A DNA stretch of 64,000 nucleotides, taken from assembly GCF_000956505.1 (NCBI RefSeq), contig NZ_JYIX01000037.1, positions 1 through 64,000 on the forward strand, in the 5' to 3' direction. Below, in pieces: positions 1 through 8,348 of this stretch; positions within the stretch are counted from its first letter, which is position 1, and the number at the start of each line of letters is the position of its first letter. The stretch is from Microbacterium azadirachtae (GTDB lineage Bacteria > Actinomycetota > Actinomycetes > Actinomycetales > Microbacteriaceae). A program made the translations under genes and the position numbers. The notes under the pieces were generated by a model, which saw nothing but the letters and a program-made list of their open reading frames with translations, had not been told where the DNA came from and did not search any database.

Positions 1-1
1 G

Positions 2-115
2 GAGCTGACCACGGGTCTGAAGCAGGCGGTGGATGGCATCAATGACATGTCGGAGTCGCTGCTGGGGATGATGCGTGCGATCCAGGATCTGGACACGCAG
101 CTCGCCGGCGGCTGA
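2..115 (+). CDS. C-terminal end of a WXG-like small protein (5' truncated by window edge)
   Basis: Only the last 37 codons are present. The visible tail is helical, with a GINDMSESLLGMMRAIQDLD segment and a GG end. It is followed by a UUCG-loop terminator, then by another small helical protein and a larger secreted-looking protein. Length class, helical character and neighbours fit the WXG100/ESX-like group of type VII secretion substrates, but the WXG turn itself is outside the window. The family is inferred from context. Confidence 0.5.
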   Translation, partial: ELTTGLKQAVDGINDMSESLLGMMRAIQDLDTQLAGG

Positions 116-136
116 CACCGCACCGCACGATCTCGG

Positions 137-164
137 GGGACCGGTGGCTTCGGCCGCCGGTCCC
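137..164 (+). terminator. Intrinsic-terminator-like hairpin with TTCG loop
   Basis: A 12-bp stem (GGGACCGGTGGC pairing with GCCGCCGGTCCC, one T·G position) closes a TTCG tetraloop. It lies 21 nt after the upstream stop codon and is followed by a weakly T-rich stretch. It separates the truncated first gene from the next transcription unit. Confidence 0.7.
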
Positions 165-270
165 TCTGTCGTGAGCGCGCATGTCGCGGATCCGATGGGG
201 AGTCCTCCCCATCGACGCGCGCGGCGAGGTTCCCTAGGTTGATGTTGTCGGGTCGGAGGGGGAGGATCGC

Positions 271-609
271 ATGGCCGAGGCCATCTGGATCAAGTACGAG
301 GAGCTGAGCGCGGTGAGCCTCAAGCTCAAGGACATCGTGACGGAGCTGGAGGGGGCCTCCTCTCGCACCGACGCGGTGCAGGACGCGATCGACTCGCCCT
401 TCGGGAAGTCGAAGCTCAAGGACGAGGTCGGCGACTTCGAGTCGCGCTGGGACGACAAGCGCCACGACCTGGCCCGGGACATCGGGAAGGTCCAGGAGCA
501 CGTCCAGGGCGTGCTCGACGGCTGCAAGAAGTGGGACGAGGACACGGCGAAGAGCATGGAAGTCGACGCCACCGGACAGAACCCGCCGCGGAAGATCGGA
601 ACGCCCTGA
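271..609 (+). CDS. WXG100-like small helical protein, probable type VII secretion component
   Basis: 112 residues, strongly helical and charged, about the usual ESX/WXG100 length. There is no signal peptide and no membrane segment. A central GDFESRWDDKRHDLARDI stretch sits where the WXG turn separates the two helices; the tryptophan is present but the exact WXG triplet is not. A strong ribosome site (GGAGGGGGAGG) precedes the ATG. The next gene starts inside its stop codon (TGATG), so the two are translationally coupled, as is usual for a substrate/partner pair. The function is inferred from size, helix pattern and linkage. Confidence 0.6.
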   Translation: MAEAIWIKYEELSAVSLKLKDIVTELEGASSRTDAVQDAIDSPFGKSKLKDEVGDFESRWDDKRHDLARDIGKVQEHVQGVLDGCKKWDEDTAKSMEVDATGQNPPRKIGTP

Positions 610-1823
610 TGTACATGGAACGTTCGCCCAAGGGGCGCCAGATCGAGCGCCTCAAGGGCAATGCGGACACGATCTCGAAGCGCGGTGCGGAGATCACGGC
701 TCTCGGCGACGCGATGGGCGAGAGCGCCTCTTTCCTGAAGTCGCTGCACGACAAGAGCTCGGGGCAGAAGGGCGAGGCGATCGAGAAGCTGCAGGAGATC
801 GTGGGCGACACCCACGAGCAGCTCAAGCTCGCCGGCGAGCTGTACCGGCCGACCGGTCCGGTGCTGGTCTCCTACGCGACGACGCTCTCCGAGGTCCAGC
901 CCCGGCTCAACGCGGCCGTGAAGAGCTGCGAGGAGCTGTGGACGACCTTCGCCGGGCTGCCGGGCTACCTGCCGGGAGACCGCCCCACGTGGGTCGTGCC
1001 GCCCAAGGAGGGCTCGGATGAGGCGACCGAGAACGCGCAGGACGACGCCTCGAAGAAGCAGAAGCACGAGGAGTTCGTCGCCGAGGCGCGCATCTTCGAT
1101 TCCGAATACGACACCTGGGAGACCGCGTTCGACACCGCCGTCGACGGCATCGGCAACGCCACCAGCGGCAAGATCAAGGACGGCTTCTGGGACGACGTCG
1201 ACGGCTTCGTCGCGGGAGCACTCGAGGTGCTGAAGGTCGTCGGCCTCATCCTCACCGTCGCCGCGATCATCATCGGCGGGCCGATCATCGCCGCCCTCGC
1301 CGCGATCGTCGCGATCGCGACCCTGGCGCTCACGCTCTACCAGTGGAGCCGCGATGACGCCGGGCTCACGGATGTCATCATCGCCGCGATCGGCGTCATA
1401 CCGTTCGGCAGCATGGGCAAGCTGTTCGGCGGGATGAAGGGGCTGCGGGGCTTCGCCGACAGCGCGCTCGGTGGACTGCTCACCGGGGCGGGCCGCGCGC
1501 CGATCCGCCAGGAACTCACCAGGGTCTTCGGCAGCGGCACCGCCGCCTTCAAGTTCACAGGGTCGTTCGGCGCCGGAGCCCGCAACTTCTTCGGCACGCT
1601 GCTGCAGAACCACGGCGCCGACGGCCGCGCCGTCGACTCGATCGCGCGGTTCTTCACGGGCAAGGGGGCGACGGCCCTGAACAACATGTCCAGTGCCCCC
1701 GACATCCTGATCAGCGTCGGGTGGAACATGTACTCCCGCGCGAACACGATCGTCGGGAACATCCCGGGATCCGGCGGGTCGATCAATTCCGCGATCGTGC
1801 ATGCCATCGCCGGCGACAAGTGA
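609..1823 (+). CDS. Putative type VII secreted protein with WXG-like N-terminus and hydrophobic central segment
   Basis: 404 residues. The start chosen is the ATG overlapping the preceding stop; a longer reading frame would begin inside the upstream gene. Residues 1-170 are alpha-helical and resemble the putative T7SS secretion-signal domain found at the N-terminus of large actinobacterial substrates. Residues about 207-245 are a long hydrophobic stretch rich in Ile/Ala/Gly, with a second apolar patch near 255-275. The C-terminal 130 residues are Gly/Ala-rich with no recognised catalytic motif. It could be a membrane-inserting substrate or toxin-like effector. No immunity gene is evident, so toxicity is not claimed. 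Confidence 0.55.
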   Translation: MYMERSPKGRQIERLKGNADTISKRGAEITALGDAMGESASFLKSLHDKSSGQKGEAIEKLQEIVGDTHEQLKLAGELYRPTGPVLVSYATTLSEVQPRLNAAVKSCEELWTTFAGLPGYLPGDRPTWVVPPKEGSDEATENAQDDASKKQKHEEFVAEARIFDSEYDTWETAFDTAVDGIGNATSGKIKDGFWDDVDGFVAGALEVLKVVGLILTVAAIIIGGPIIAALAAIVAIATLALTLYQWSRDDAGLTDVIIAAIGVIPFGSMGKLFGGMKGLRGFADSALGGLLTGAGRAPIRQELTRVFGSGTAAFKFTGSFGAGARNFFGTLLQNHGADGRAVDSIARFFTGKGATALNNMSSAPDILISVGWNMYSRANTIVGNIPGSGGSINSAIVHAIAGDK

Positions 1824-1887
1824 TGCCGCAGGGCGTCCGTCCGCCCCGCGCAGGCGGGGATGACATGCTGGTGGCGGAGGGGTGCGG

Positions 1888-2493
1888 ATGAGAGCTGTTG
1901 CCGAGGTCGGGATCGACGAAGAGCGCGTCGTCGTGCTCACCGGACGCAGCGACACGGACTGGGTGGCTGCGGCAGCCGCACGTCTCGGCGCGGCCGAGGA
2001 CATCGCACCGATGCCGGTCGAGCTGCGCGCCGAATTCATCGCGCATGCCGCGACGGCCGTGACGCCGCACGACGTGCTGGCGCTGCAGCTCTGGCCGCAG
2101 GATGCCTTCCCCTTCGTCGTCCGGGTCTCCGTGCAGGAGTCCCCGGGGCTGGAGGAGGTACGTCGCCGCATCCGCGAGGGCGCCGCATCCTGGCGCGCGG
2201 TCTCGCCCTCGGAGCATCTCGGCAGCGGATGCCAGTGGATCTTCGACGGCGAGGTTCCCGGATCCGAACAGATCGCGACGCGAGGCTGGCAGGCGGTGTT
2301 CGCCGATGACGCCGTCATGACCGTGGTGACGCTGGAGCCCGTGCTCGCCGATGCCTTCCTGCTCGCGACCCCGCATGTCGCGGCTCTCGTGGACGATCTG
2401 CGGATCCTCGTGGACGGTGAGCCATGGCGGGGCGGCGACCTGAACCGCGGCCTCGTGATGGCCGACGAGGAGTGGCCGGGGGAGAGCCGATGA
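1888..2493 (+). CDS. Hypothetical soluble protein in the type VII-like cluster
   Basis: 201 residues, no signal peptide or membrane helix. The ATG chosen lies 7 nt after GGAGG; an in-frame GTG two codons earlier is possible. The predicted alternation of strands and helices and the overall size resemble the 229-residue protein two genes downstream. Such small alpha/beta proteins are common beside WXG-like genes and may act as secretion partners or chaperones. No family-defining motif is visible. It overlaps the next gene by 4 nt (ATGA). Confidence 0.5.
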   Translation: MRAVAEVGIDEERVVVLTGRSDTDWVAAAAARLGAAEDIAPMPVELRAEFIAHAATAVTPHDVLALQLWPQDAFPFVVRVSVQESPGLEEVRRRIREGAASWRAVSPSEHLGSGCQWIFDGEVPGSEQIATRGWQAVFADDAVMTVVTLEPVLADAFLLATPHVAALVDDLRILVDGEPWRGGDLNRGLVMADEEWPGESR

Positions 2494-3284
2494 AGCGCGA
2501 CCGCAGCACGACCGCATGGGCGAACGACCTGCCCACCGGCGCCAGGGTGCCGTGGGCGGAGGTCGAGGCGAGGGCGTTCCGCGGGCGTCCGAGGGTCCTC
2601 GCCGAACTCGGCGGGGCCGGGGCGTTCGAACGGCGAGGCGAACAGGCGCGCAGCCCGTGGTTCCTGCTGGCACTGGTCCTCGCCGTGCTGCCCGCGCTGG
2701 CCCTCGTCCTGCTGCCGGTGCTCGCCTTCACGGCGCTCGCCGGCAGTGACTTCGGGCTCGTCCTCGCCGACTCCGCCGTCGCGATCTCCGTCGCCGGGTG
2801 GCTCATGGTCGCCTCCGCCGGGTGGCAGGCCGTGACCCTGATCCGCGGGATGCTCGGTCGCAGCATCGCGGAATCCGAGGTGGGCGGCTGGATCGCCGCG
2901 GTCGTCGGCGTCGTCGCCGCCGTGATGATCGGAGCCAGGGGAACGGCCGACCAGGTTCCGGGCTGGCAGGTGTGGGCGGCGGTCGCCGTGGTGGCGGCAC
3001 TGCTCGGCGCGGCCGTCGCGATGCTGGCCCGGCGGAGCCTTCGCCGCACGCAGCGAGATGGGCGCCGCGGCGACTCCGCGGCCGAGACGCTGCCCGATTC
3101 CGACGCGGTGGCGCGGCGCAGCGCCGCGATCGCCGCGATCCCTGCCGAGGAGCGGGAGCGGATCCGCGCCGAGCTCGCCGGGGCGATCGGGATCCTGCGG
3201 CGGCGCGGGATCATCTCGCCCGCAGACGCGCAGCGCGCACTGGAGGCCGAGCCCGGCTTCCTCGCGCGGAGGATGTCGTCATGA
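2490..3284 (+). CDS. Four-helix membrane protein of the type VII-like cluster
   Basis: 264 residues. An N-terminal cytoplasmic stretch of about 57 residues is followed by four predicted membrane helices (about 58-86, 90-118, 132-150 and 158-181) and a charged cytoplasmic tail ending in a helical segment (AEERERIRAELAGAIGILRR). The tail resembles short SHOCT-like or coiled tails but is not diagnostic. The start overlaps the previous gene by 4 nt and its stop overlaps the next start, so it belongs to one polycistronic unit. A role as membrane accessory of the cluster is inferred. Confidence 0.5.
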   Translation: MKRDRSTTAWANDLPTGARVPWAEVEARAFRGRPRVLAELGGAGAFERRGEQARSPWFLLALVLAVLPALALVLLPVLAFTALAGSDFGLVLADSAVAISVAGWLMVASAGWQAVTLIRGMLGRSIAESEVGGWIAAVVGVVAAVMIGARGTADQVPGWQVWAAVAVVAALLGAAVAMLARRSLRRTQRDGRRGDSAAETLPDSDAVARRSAAIAAIPAEERERIRAELAGAIGILRRRGIISPADAQRALEAEPGFLARRMSS

Positions 3285-3970
3285 CCGATGCCGGCGCGGG
3301 CCGGGGAGGAGACCCTATGAACGCCCCCGAGGGATCGACGGAGCGGATCAGCCTCCGGGCGGAGCTTGGTGCCGCCCCCGACCCGGATTTCACGCTCGTG
3401 CTGCCTCCGGGGTGGATCCGCAGGAGCGTCGACGGGGCCGTCGAGAAGGACATGCTCGGTGCGATGCGCAGCCGTCTGATGCAGGCGCACCGCCCAGACC
3501 TGTACGCGCAGATGGACCGGCTGCTGCGCGATGCGTTCACGCAGATGCGCCGGGTCGAGGCGGTCGCGATGTTCGTGCCGTCGGCCGACGCCTCCGAGGC
3601 CCTCTACCTGCCGGCTTCGCTGACCGCCAGCATCCAGCGCGCCCCGGCCGGAGAGAACCTCGACGCGGTGGTGCGAGAGGCGATCGCGGAGCGCGGCGCG
3701 ACCGCGCTGCTCGAGGACAAGCGCTTCCTGCGCATGGAGACCGACGAGGTGCAGACCCTGGAGGGGGAACGGGTCGCGGTCACGACCGTGATGTATCTGA
3801 CGCCGATCCCTGGTTCGCAGCGGCGCAGGGCCCTGCGCCTCGTGCTCGTGATCATGCGGCCGGTCGACGTGCCGGCGGACGATCCGCCGATGGTGGCGAT
3901 GCGCACGCTGTTCGACCTGTGCGTGTCCACGCTGGCATGGCTCCCCGCGGGGGACGCCGCCTCCGCCTGA
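3281..3970 (+). CDS. Hypothetical soluble protein ending the type VII-like operon
   Basis: 229 residues with no export signal. The start is the ATG overlapping the previous stop (ATGA); a second in-frame ATG 12 codons later is possible. The sequence from residue 25 on ([16 protein letters not shown], then alternating helices and strands) is like the LpqN/Mog1-PsbP-type fold often found in actinobacterial secretion clusters. That is a fold-level guess from pattern, not from a signature. Its similar size to the 201-residue protein upstream suggests paired partners. Confidence 0.45.
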   Translation: MTDAGAGRGGDPMNAPEGSTERISLRAELGAAPDPDFTLVLPPGWIRRSVDGAVEKDMLGAMRSRLMQAHRPDLYAQMDRLLRDAFTQMRRVEAVAMFVPSADASEALYLPASLTASIQRAPAGENLDAVVREAIAERGATALLEDKRFLRMETDEVQTLEGERVAVTTVMYLTPIPGSQRRRALRLVLVIMRPVDVPADDPPMVAMRTLFDLCVSTLAWLPAGDAASA

Positions 3971-4003
3971 GCCGGCCTCGGTGTTGGTGCGCGGTGCGCG
4001 GCG

Positions 4004-4489
4004 TCAGCGCCCGGCGTCGGCGAGGTGGCGCGCGTCGTGGCTGAGCACCTTCACCATCACGCCGAGACGGCGCAGCGCCGCGACCGTCCGCGTCTCTTCG
4101 TCGATGTCGCGCCCGAGGGCGTGGATGTTGGCGACGACGAGCACGTCGCCGGGACGCAGCGTGTCGATGAGACGGCCGATGCGATCGGTCCAGCTCTCCA
4201 GGATGTCGGGCGCGGGGTGGCGGAAGCCCTCGATCGGCACGCCGAAACGGGTGAGGTCTTCACGCTGCTGCACCACCGAGGGCATGCCGTCACGGGCGAC
4301 GACGAGGCCGACCAGACGGGATCCGTCGGGCTTGGCAGACCACCAGTCCCGGTTCTGCTGCAGCTCGGTGAAGCACTTGGGGCATTCCGCGGCCGCGTGC
4401 GGGAGATGCAGCGGGCTGGTGAGGGCGGCGTCGAGCGGCGCACCCGTGGTGCCGTCCGCATCGCCGTGCGTGTGCGTGGTCGCTTCCAT
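4004..4489 (-). CDS. Resolvase-fold protein lacking the catalytic serine
   Basis: 161 residues. After a short N-terminus with one CPKC pair, residues about 65-155 follow the serine-recombinase N-terminal domain (VGLVVARDG...QQREDL, then [23 protein letters not shown] and [15 protein letters not shown]). The active-site serine of the Y-A-R-V-S motif is replaced, and the DRLGR arginine cluster is reduced to ALGR, so catalysis is unlikely. There is no DNA-binding C-terminal domain. The start was chosen for the GGCGGAGG ribosome site 8 nt upstream; longer starts toward 4621 would run into the divergent dehydrogenase promoter. It may be a domesticated recombinase relative. Confidence 0.6.
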   Translation of the reverse strand: MEATTHTHGDADGTTGAPLDAALTSPLHLPHAAAECPKCFTELQQNRDWWSAKPDGSRLVGLVVARDGMPSVVQQREDLTRFGVPIEGFRHPAPDILESWTDRIGRLIDTLRPGDVLVVANIHALGRDIDEETRTVAALRRLGVMVKVLSHDARHLADAGR

Positions 4490-4619
4490 GTCATCCGCCT
4501 CCGCCTCTATTGTGCCTTCTCCCACGGACATCGGCGTCCGGGGAGATGCGGATGCAGCTGTGCCATCACCGGGCGGAGTACGCTCGCACTGTCCCACCCC
4601 CGGAGCCCTGAGGAGCGCC

Positions 4620-5660
4620 ATGCCCGTCGTCGCCGCCTATGCCGCACCGAGCGAGGGTGCACCCCTCGTCCCGACCACGATCGAGCGCCGCGAGCCCGGC
4701 CCGCTCGATGTCGTGATCGACATCGCCTACGCGGGCATCTGCCACTCCGACATCCACACGGTGCAGGGCGACTGGGGTCCGCAGCACTACCCGCTCGCCC
4801 CCGGTCACGAGATCGCCGGGACGGTCTCCGCCGTGGGATCCGACGTCACGCGGTTCGCCGTCGGCGACCGGGTGGGCGTCGGCTGCCTGGTGAACTCCTG
4901 CGGAGAGTGCGATGCGTGCCTGCGCGGCGAGGAGCAGTACTGCAGGGGCGGGGCGATCGGCACCTATGGAGCGACCGACCGTGACGGCACGATCACCCAG
5001 GGCGGCTACTCGCGCCAGGTCGTCGTCACCGAGGCGTTCGTGCTGCGGATCCCCGACGCGATCCCGCTCGACCGTGCCGCTCCGCTGCTCTGCGCCGGCA
5101 TCACCACCTACTCGCCGCTGCGGCACTGGAACGTCGGCCCGGGCACGCGCGTCGCCGTCGTCGGGCTCGGCGGACTCGGGCACATGGCCGTGCAGATCGC
5201 GCACGCCCTGGGCGCCGAGGTCACCGTGCTCTCGCAGTCGCTGCGCAAGAAGGACGAGGGGATCCGGCTCGGCGCCGACCACTACCTCGCCACGTCGGAT
5301 CCGGAGACGTTCTCCGCGAACAAGCGCTCCTTCGACGTGATCCTGAACACCGTCAGCGCCCCGCTGCCGCTCGACGCCTACCTGAACCTGATCGACACGA
5401 ACGGCACCATGGTCAGCGTCGGTGCGCCGCCGGAGCCCATGTCGTTCCGTGCAGGCCTGCTGCTGGGCGGGCGCCGCTCGCTCGCCGGGTCGTCGATCGG
5501 CGGGATCAGGGAGACCCAGGAGATGCTCGACTTCTGCGCCGAGCACGGCATCGCCGCCGAGATCGAGCTCATCGACGCGGTGGGCATCAACGCCGCCTAC
5601 GCGCGCGTGCTCGCGAGCGACGTGAAGTTCCGCTTCGTGATCGACGTCGCAACGATCTGA
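4620..5660 (+). CDS. Zinc-dependent alcohol dehydrogenase, cinnamyl-alcohol dehydrogenase (AdhA/YahK) type
   Basis: 346 residues, the usual length for NADPH-dependent medium-chain alcohol dehydrogenases that reduce aldehydes. Catalytic zinc ligands are visible in [10 protein letters not shown] and GHEIAGTV. A four-cysteine structural zinc loop lies near residues 89-108 (C-GEC-AC-...-YC), and the Rossmann motif GLGGLGH is near 181-187. The start is the ATG after TGAGGAG. It is monocistronic and divergent from the resolvase-fold gene. The physiological aldehyde or alcohol cannot be read from sequence. Confidence 0.88.
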   Translation: MPVVAAYAAPSEGAPLVPTTIERREPGPLDVVIDIAYAGICHSDIHTVQGDWGPQHYPLAPGHEIAGTVSAVGSDVTRFAVGDRVGVGCLVNSCGECDACLRGEEQYCRGGAIGTYGATDRDGTITQGGYSRQVVVTEAFVLRIPDAIPLDRAAPLLCAGITTYSPLRHWNVGPGTRVAVVGLGGLGHMAVQIAHALGAEVTVLSQSLRKKDEGIRLGADHYLATSDPETFSANKRSFDVILNTVSAPLPLDAYLNLIDTNGTMVSVGAPPEPMSFRAGLLLGGRRSLAGSSIGGIRETQEMLDFCAEHGIAAEIELIDAVGINAAYARVLASDVKFRFVIDVATI

Positions 5661-5673
5661 CGCGCGCCGCGTG

Positions 5674-5742
5674 CTTCCGGTTCCTGAGTGAGCACGGCGT
5701 GCCTCCGGTTCCTGAGCGAGCGCAGCGAGACGAAGGACGCCT
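5674..5742. repeat. Intergenic repeat family A (GAGCGAGCGCAGCGAGACGAA), one partial and one full copy
   Basis: A full copy of CGGTTCCTGAGCGAGCGCAG followed by CGAGACGAAGGACGC, preceded by a truncated copy starting TTCCGGTTCCTGAG. The same unit recurs in 6089-6270, in a GTTGAGCGAGC flavour at 8260-8335 and 22860-22900, and as an in-frame segment in the sensor kinase near 41101-41136. Confidence 0.8.
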
Positions 5743-5789
5743 GTGGATAACAGAGGCGAGTGCGGCGGTCAATTCGGTACCGTGCGACC

Positions 5790-6074
5790 ATGCCGCACGT
5801 CTACATCCTCCGTTGCGTCGACGACAGCTTCTACACGGGCAGCACCACGGACCTCGCCTGGAGGTTGGAACAGCATCAGGCGGGTTTCGGTGGCGACTAC
5901 ACGCGTCGCCGGCTTCCCGTGGAGCTCGCCTGGACCGCGGAGTTCGAGCGCATCGACGAGGCGTTCGCGTGGGAGCGCAGGATCCATCGCTGGAACCGGG
6001 CTAAGAAGCTTGCGCTGATCGAGGGGCGATACGACGACCTGCAAGGCTGGAGCAGGCGTTCGCGCGGACGCTGA
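5790..6074 (+). CDS. GIY-YIG domain protein (UPF0213/YhbQ-like)
   Basis: 94 residues, one GIY-YIG nuclease-fold domain. The V-Y-I-L-R-C segment followed by FYTGSTTDL corresponds to the paired GIY and YIG strands. Downstream are the conserved R (WRLEQHQ), YTRRR and a glutamate-containing helix ([21 protein letters not shown]). Such stand-alone proteins are small DNA-processing or repair-associated nucleases of uncertain role. The start is the ATG 6 nt after a TACCGT -10 element, with no Shine-Dalgarno, so a leaderless mRNA is likely. Repeat family A flanks it on both sides. Confidence 0.85.
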   Translation: MPHVYILRCVDDSFYTGSTTDLAWRLEQHQAGFGGDYTRRRLPVELAWTAEFERIDEAFAWERRIHRWNRAKKLALIEGRYDDLQGWSRRSRGR

Positions 6075-6293
6075 TCTCGTACCCACCTGCGCCCTTCGTC
6101 TCGTCGCTTCGCTCCTCGCTCAGGGACCGGGCGCTCCTCGGTTCCTGAGCGAGCGCAGCGTGCCTCCGGTTCCTGAGCGAGCGCAGCGAGACGAAGGACG
6201 CCCTTGCGCGGTTCGTCTCGTGGTTGCTGAGCGCCCTTCGTCTCGTCGCTTCGCTCCTCGCCCAGGGACCCGGGCGGCCACCCGCTGGCCCGG
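6075..6293. repeat. Cluster of family A repeats in both orientations
   Basis: This gene-free interval is almost entirely repeat. Reverse-oriented copies (GCGCCCTTCGTCTCGTCGCT...) begin near 6090 and 6231, forward copies near 6137 and 6164, and a partial GTTCGTCTCGTGG near 6210. Adjacent inverted copies can fold into long hairpins, which would terminate transcription from both flanking genes, which converge here. Confidence 0.75.
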
Positions 6294-7286
6294 TCAGATC
6301 AGCCCGAGCGCGCGGACGGCGTCGCGCTCCTCGACGAGCTCGGCGACTGAGCGGTCGATGCGCTCACGTGCCCAGGCGTCGGGGTCCAGGCCCTCGACGA
6401 TCCGCCACTCGCCGTCGACCGCACGCACCGGGAACGAGCTGATCAGGCCCTCCGGCACGCCGTACTCGCCGTGCGAGACCACGGCGGCGCTGGTGCGGCG
6501 CTCGCCGGTCCCGAGCGCCCAGTCGCGCACGTGGTCGATCGTCGCGCTCGCCGCCGACGCCACGGAGGAGGATCCGCGCACCTGGATGATCTCGGCGCCG
6601 CGCTTGGCGACCCGCGGGATGAACGTGCTCTCCAGCCATGCGCGAACGTCGCCGGTCTGCGCGGCGAGGGCCTCCGGCACGGGACGCCCTGCGACGGTCG
6701 CGTAGGCGACATCGGGGAACTGCGTCGCGGAGTGATTGCCCCAGATCGTGACGCCCGCGATATCGGCCACCGGAGCGCCGAGCGCCGCCGAGAGCTGACC
6801 GCGGGCGCGGTTCTCGTCGAGCCGGGTGAGCGCGCTGAACCGCTCAGCGGGGACGCCGTCGGCGGAGGCCGCGGCGATGAGCGCGTTCGTGTTCGCGGGA
6901 TTGCCGACCACGGTCACGCGCACGCCCGCGGCGGCGTGCGCCGCGATCGCGGCTCCCTGCGGTCCGAAGATCGAGCCGTTCGCAGCGAGCAGGTCGCCGC
7001 GTTCCATGCCGGGGCCGCGCGGGCGTGCGCCGACCAGCAGCGCGTGGTCGGCGCCGTCGAAGCCCACCGCAGGGTCATCGGTCACCTCCACGTGCTCGAG
7101 CAGCCCGAAGGCGCCGTCCTGCAATTCGAGAGCAGCGCCTTCCGCGGCCGCGATCCCGGCCGGGATCTCGAGCAGCCGCAGCCGCACCTTCTCGTCGGGG
7201 CCGAGCATGTCGCCTGCGGCGATCCGGAACAGCAGCGCGTAGCCGATCTGTCCTCCTGCACCGGTCAGTGTCACCGTGGTGGTCAC
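6294..7286 (-). CDS. mdh: Malate dehydrogenase
   Basis: 330 residues, matching the cytosolic-type malate dehydrogenase of actinobacteria. It interconverts malate and oxaloacetate with NAD in the citric acid cycle. The NAD motif GAGGQIGY is at the N-terminus. The substrate-binding [14 protein letters not shown] loop, the [10 protein letters not shown] segment, the RLDENRA arginine region and the catalytic histidine in [10 protein letters not shown] are all present. The start is GTG with a GAAGGGAGC ribosome site 7 nt upstream. It is monocistronic. Confidence 0.95.
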   Translation of the reverse strand: MTTTVTLTGAGGQIGYALLFRIAAGDMLGPDEKVRLRLLEIPAGIAAAEGAALELQDGAFGLLEHVEVTDDPAVGFDGADHALLVGARPRGPGMERGDLLAANGSIFGPQGAAIAAHAAAGVRVTVVGNPANTNALIAAASADGVPAERFSALTRLDENRARGQLSAALGAPVADIAGVTIWGNHSATQFPDVAYATVAGRPVPEALAAQTGDVRAWLESTFIPRVAKRGAEIIQVRGSSSVASAASATIDHVRDWALGTGERRTSAAVVSHGEYGVPEGLISSFPVRAVDGEWRIVEGLDPDAWARERIDRSVAELVEERDAVRALGLI

Positions 7287-7369
7287 TTCGGCTCCCTTCG
7301 GTCGCGGCGCGACGCACAGTGCGAGCCTATGCCTCCCCGTTGGGGCGCAGACCGTGGAAAACTGTGCTC

Positions 7370-8260
7370 ATGACGTTCAACCCGGATGCCGATGTCTCGG
7401 ACAACAAGGTCAAGCGACGCAGCGGCGGTCGTACGGCGGCGATCGCCGGCGGCGGCGTCGTCGGACTCGGTGCGGTCGTGGTGCTGCTGATCAGCGCCTT
7501 CACCGGCGTCGACCTCTCCGGCCTCCTCGGCGGGGGGACCGGCACGTCGCAGAGCCAGCAGCAGGGCGCCGGATCCACGGAGGGATCCGTGCAGAACTGC
7601 TCCACCGGCACGGACGCGAACAATAGCGTCGACTGCCGCGTCGCCGCCGTCTCCCTGGTGCTGAACGACTACTGGGCGAAGAACGTGAAGGGCTATGTCG
7701 AGCCGGGGCAGATCAGCGTCGACGGATCCACCTCGACCCCGTGCGGCACCGCGTCGAACGACGTCGGCCCGTTCTACTGCCCTTCGGACCAGACCGTCTA
7801 CATCGACCCGACCTTCTTCCAGCTGCTCAAGCAGCAGTTCGGCGCCGAGGCGGGCGACCTGGCGCAGGTGTACGTCGTCGCCCACGAGTACGGGCACCAC
7901 ATCCAGAACATAACCGGCACGATGGCGAAGTACCCGAACAACGGCACGGGCCCCGCGAGCAACGGCGTGCGCACCGAGCTGCAGGCCGATTGCTACGCGG
8001 GAGCCTTCATCGCTGACATGACGCAGGAGAAGGACAAGAACGGCGTCGCGTACATGAAGAAGCCGACCGACGCCCAGATCAAGGACGCTCTCAACGCCGC
8101 TGCGGCCGTCGGCGACGACCATATCCAGCAGCAGTCCGCGGGCTACACGAACCCGGAGAGCTGGACGCACGGATCCAGCAAACAGCGCGACTACTGGTTC
8201 GCGAACGGCTACAAGAACGGCCTGGGCCAGTGCGACACGTTCTCGGTGGCCACACCCTAG
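7370..8260 (+). CDS. ypfJ: YpfJ-type neutral zinc metallopeptidase, membrane-anchored
   Basis: 296 residues. A short basic N-terminus (residues 1-20) is followed by one membrane helix (about 21-43), then a Gly/Ser/Gln linker and an extracytoplasmic peptidase domain. The zinc motif HEYGHH lies near residues 171-176, with the downstream glutamate in TELQADCYAG as the probable third ligand, as in the putative neutral zinc metallopeptidase family. The C-terminus has the family's AVGDDHIQ and THGSSKQR segments. The substrate is unknown. The start is the ATG just after the divergent mdh promoter region. Confidence 0.88.
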   Translation: MTFNPDADVSDNKVKRRSGGRTAAIAGGGVVGLGAVVVLLISAFTGVDLSGLLGGGTGTSQSQQQGAGSTEGSVQNCSTGTDANNSVDCRVAAVSLVLNDYWAKNVKGYVEPGQISVDGSTSTPCGTASNDVGPFYCPSDQTVYIDPTFFQLLKQQFGAEAGDLAQVYVVAHEYGHHIQNITGTMAKYPNNGTGPASNGVRTELQADCYAGAFIADMTQEKDKNGVAYMKKPTDAQIKDALNAAAAVGDDHIQQQSAGYTNPESWTHGSSKQRDYWFANGYKNGLGQCDTFSVATP

Positions 8261-8348
8261 GGATCGTTGAGCGGGCGCGGCCTCTTTGCCCTTTCTCCCG
8301 GGGTCGTTGAGCGAGCGCAGCGAGACGAAACGCGGCGCTCTCGCGAGC
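8261..8348. repeat. Family A repeat, GTTGAGCGAGC flavour
   Basis: One degraded copy (GGATCGTTGAGCGGGCGC) and one full copy (GTCGTTGAGCGAGCGCAGCG then AGACGAAACG) fill the gap between the convergent metallopeptidase and aldehyde dehydrogenase genes. Confidence 0.7.

Noticed and set aside
4490..4621. N-terminal extension of the resolvase-fold gene up to 4621
   Set aside because: Would overlap the divergent dehydrogenase promoter and start; a good ribosome site supports 4489.
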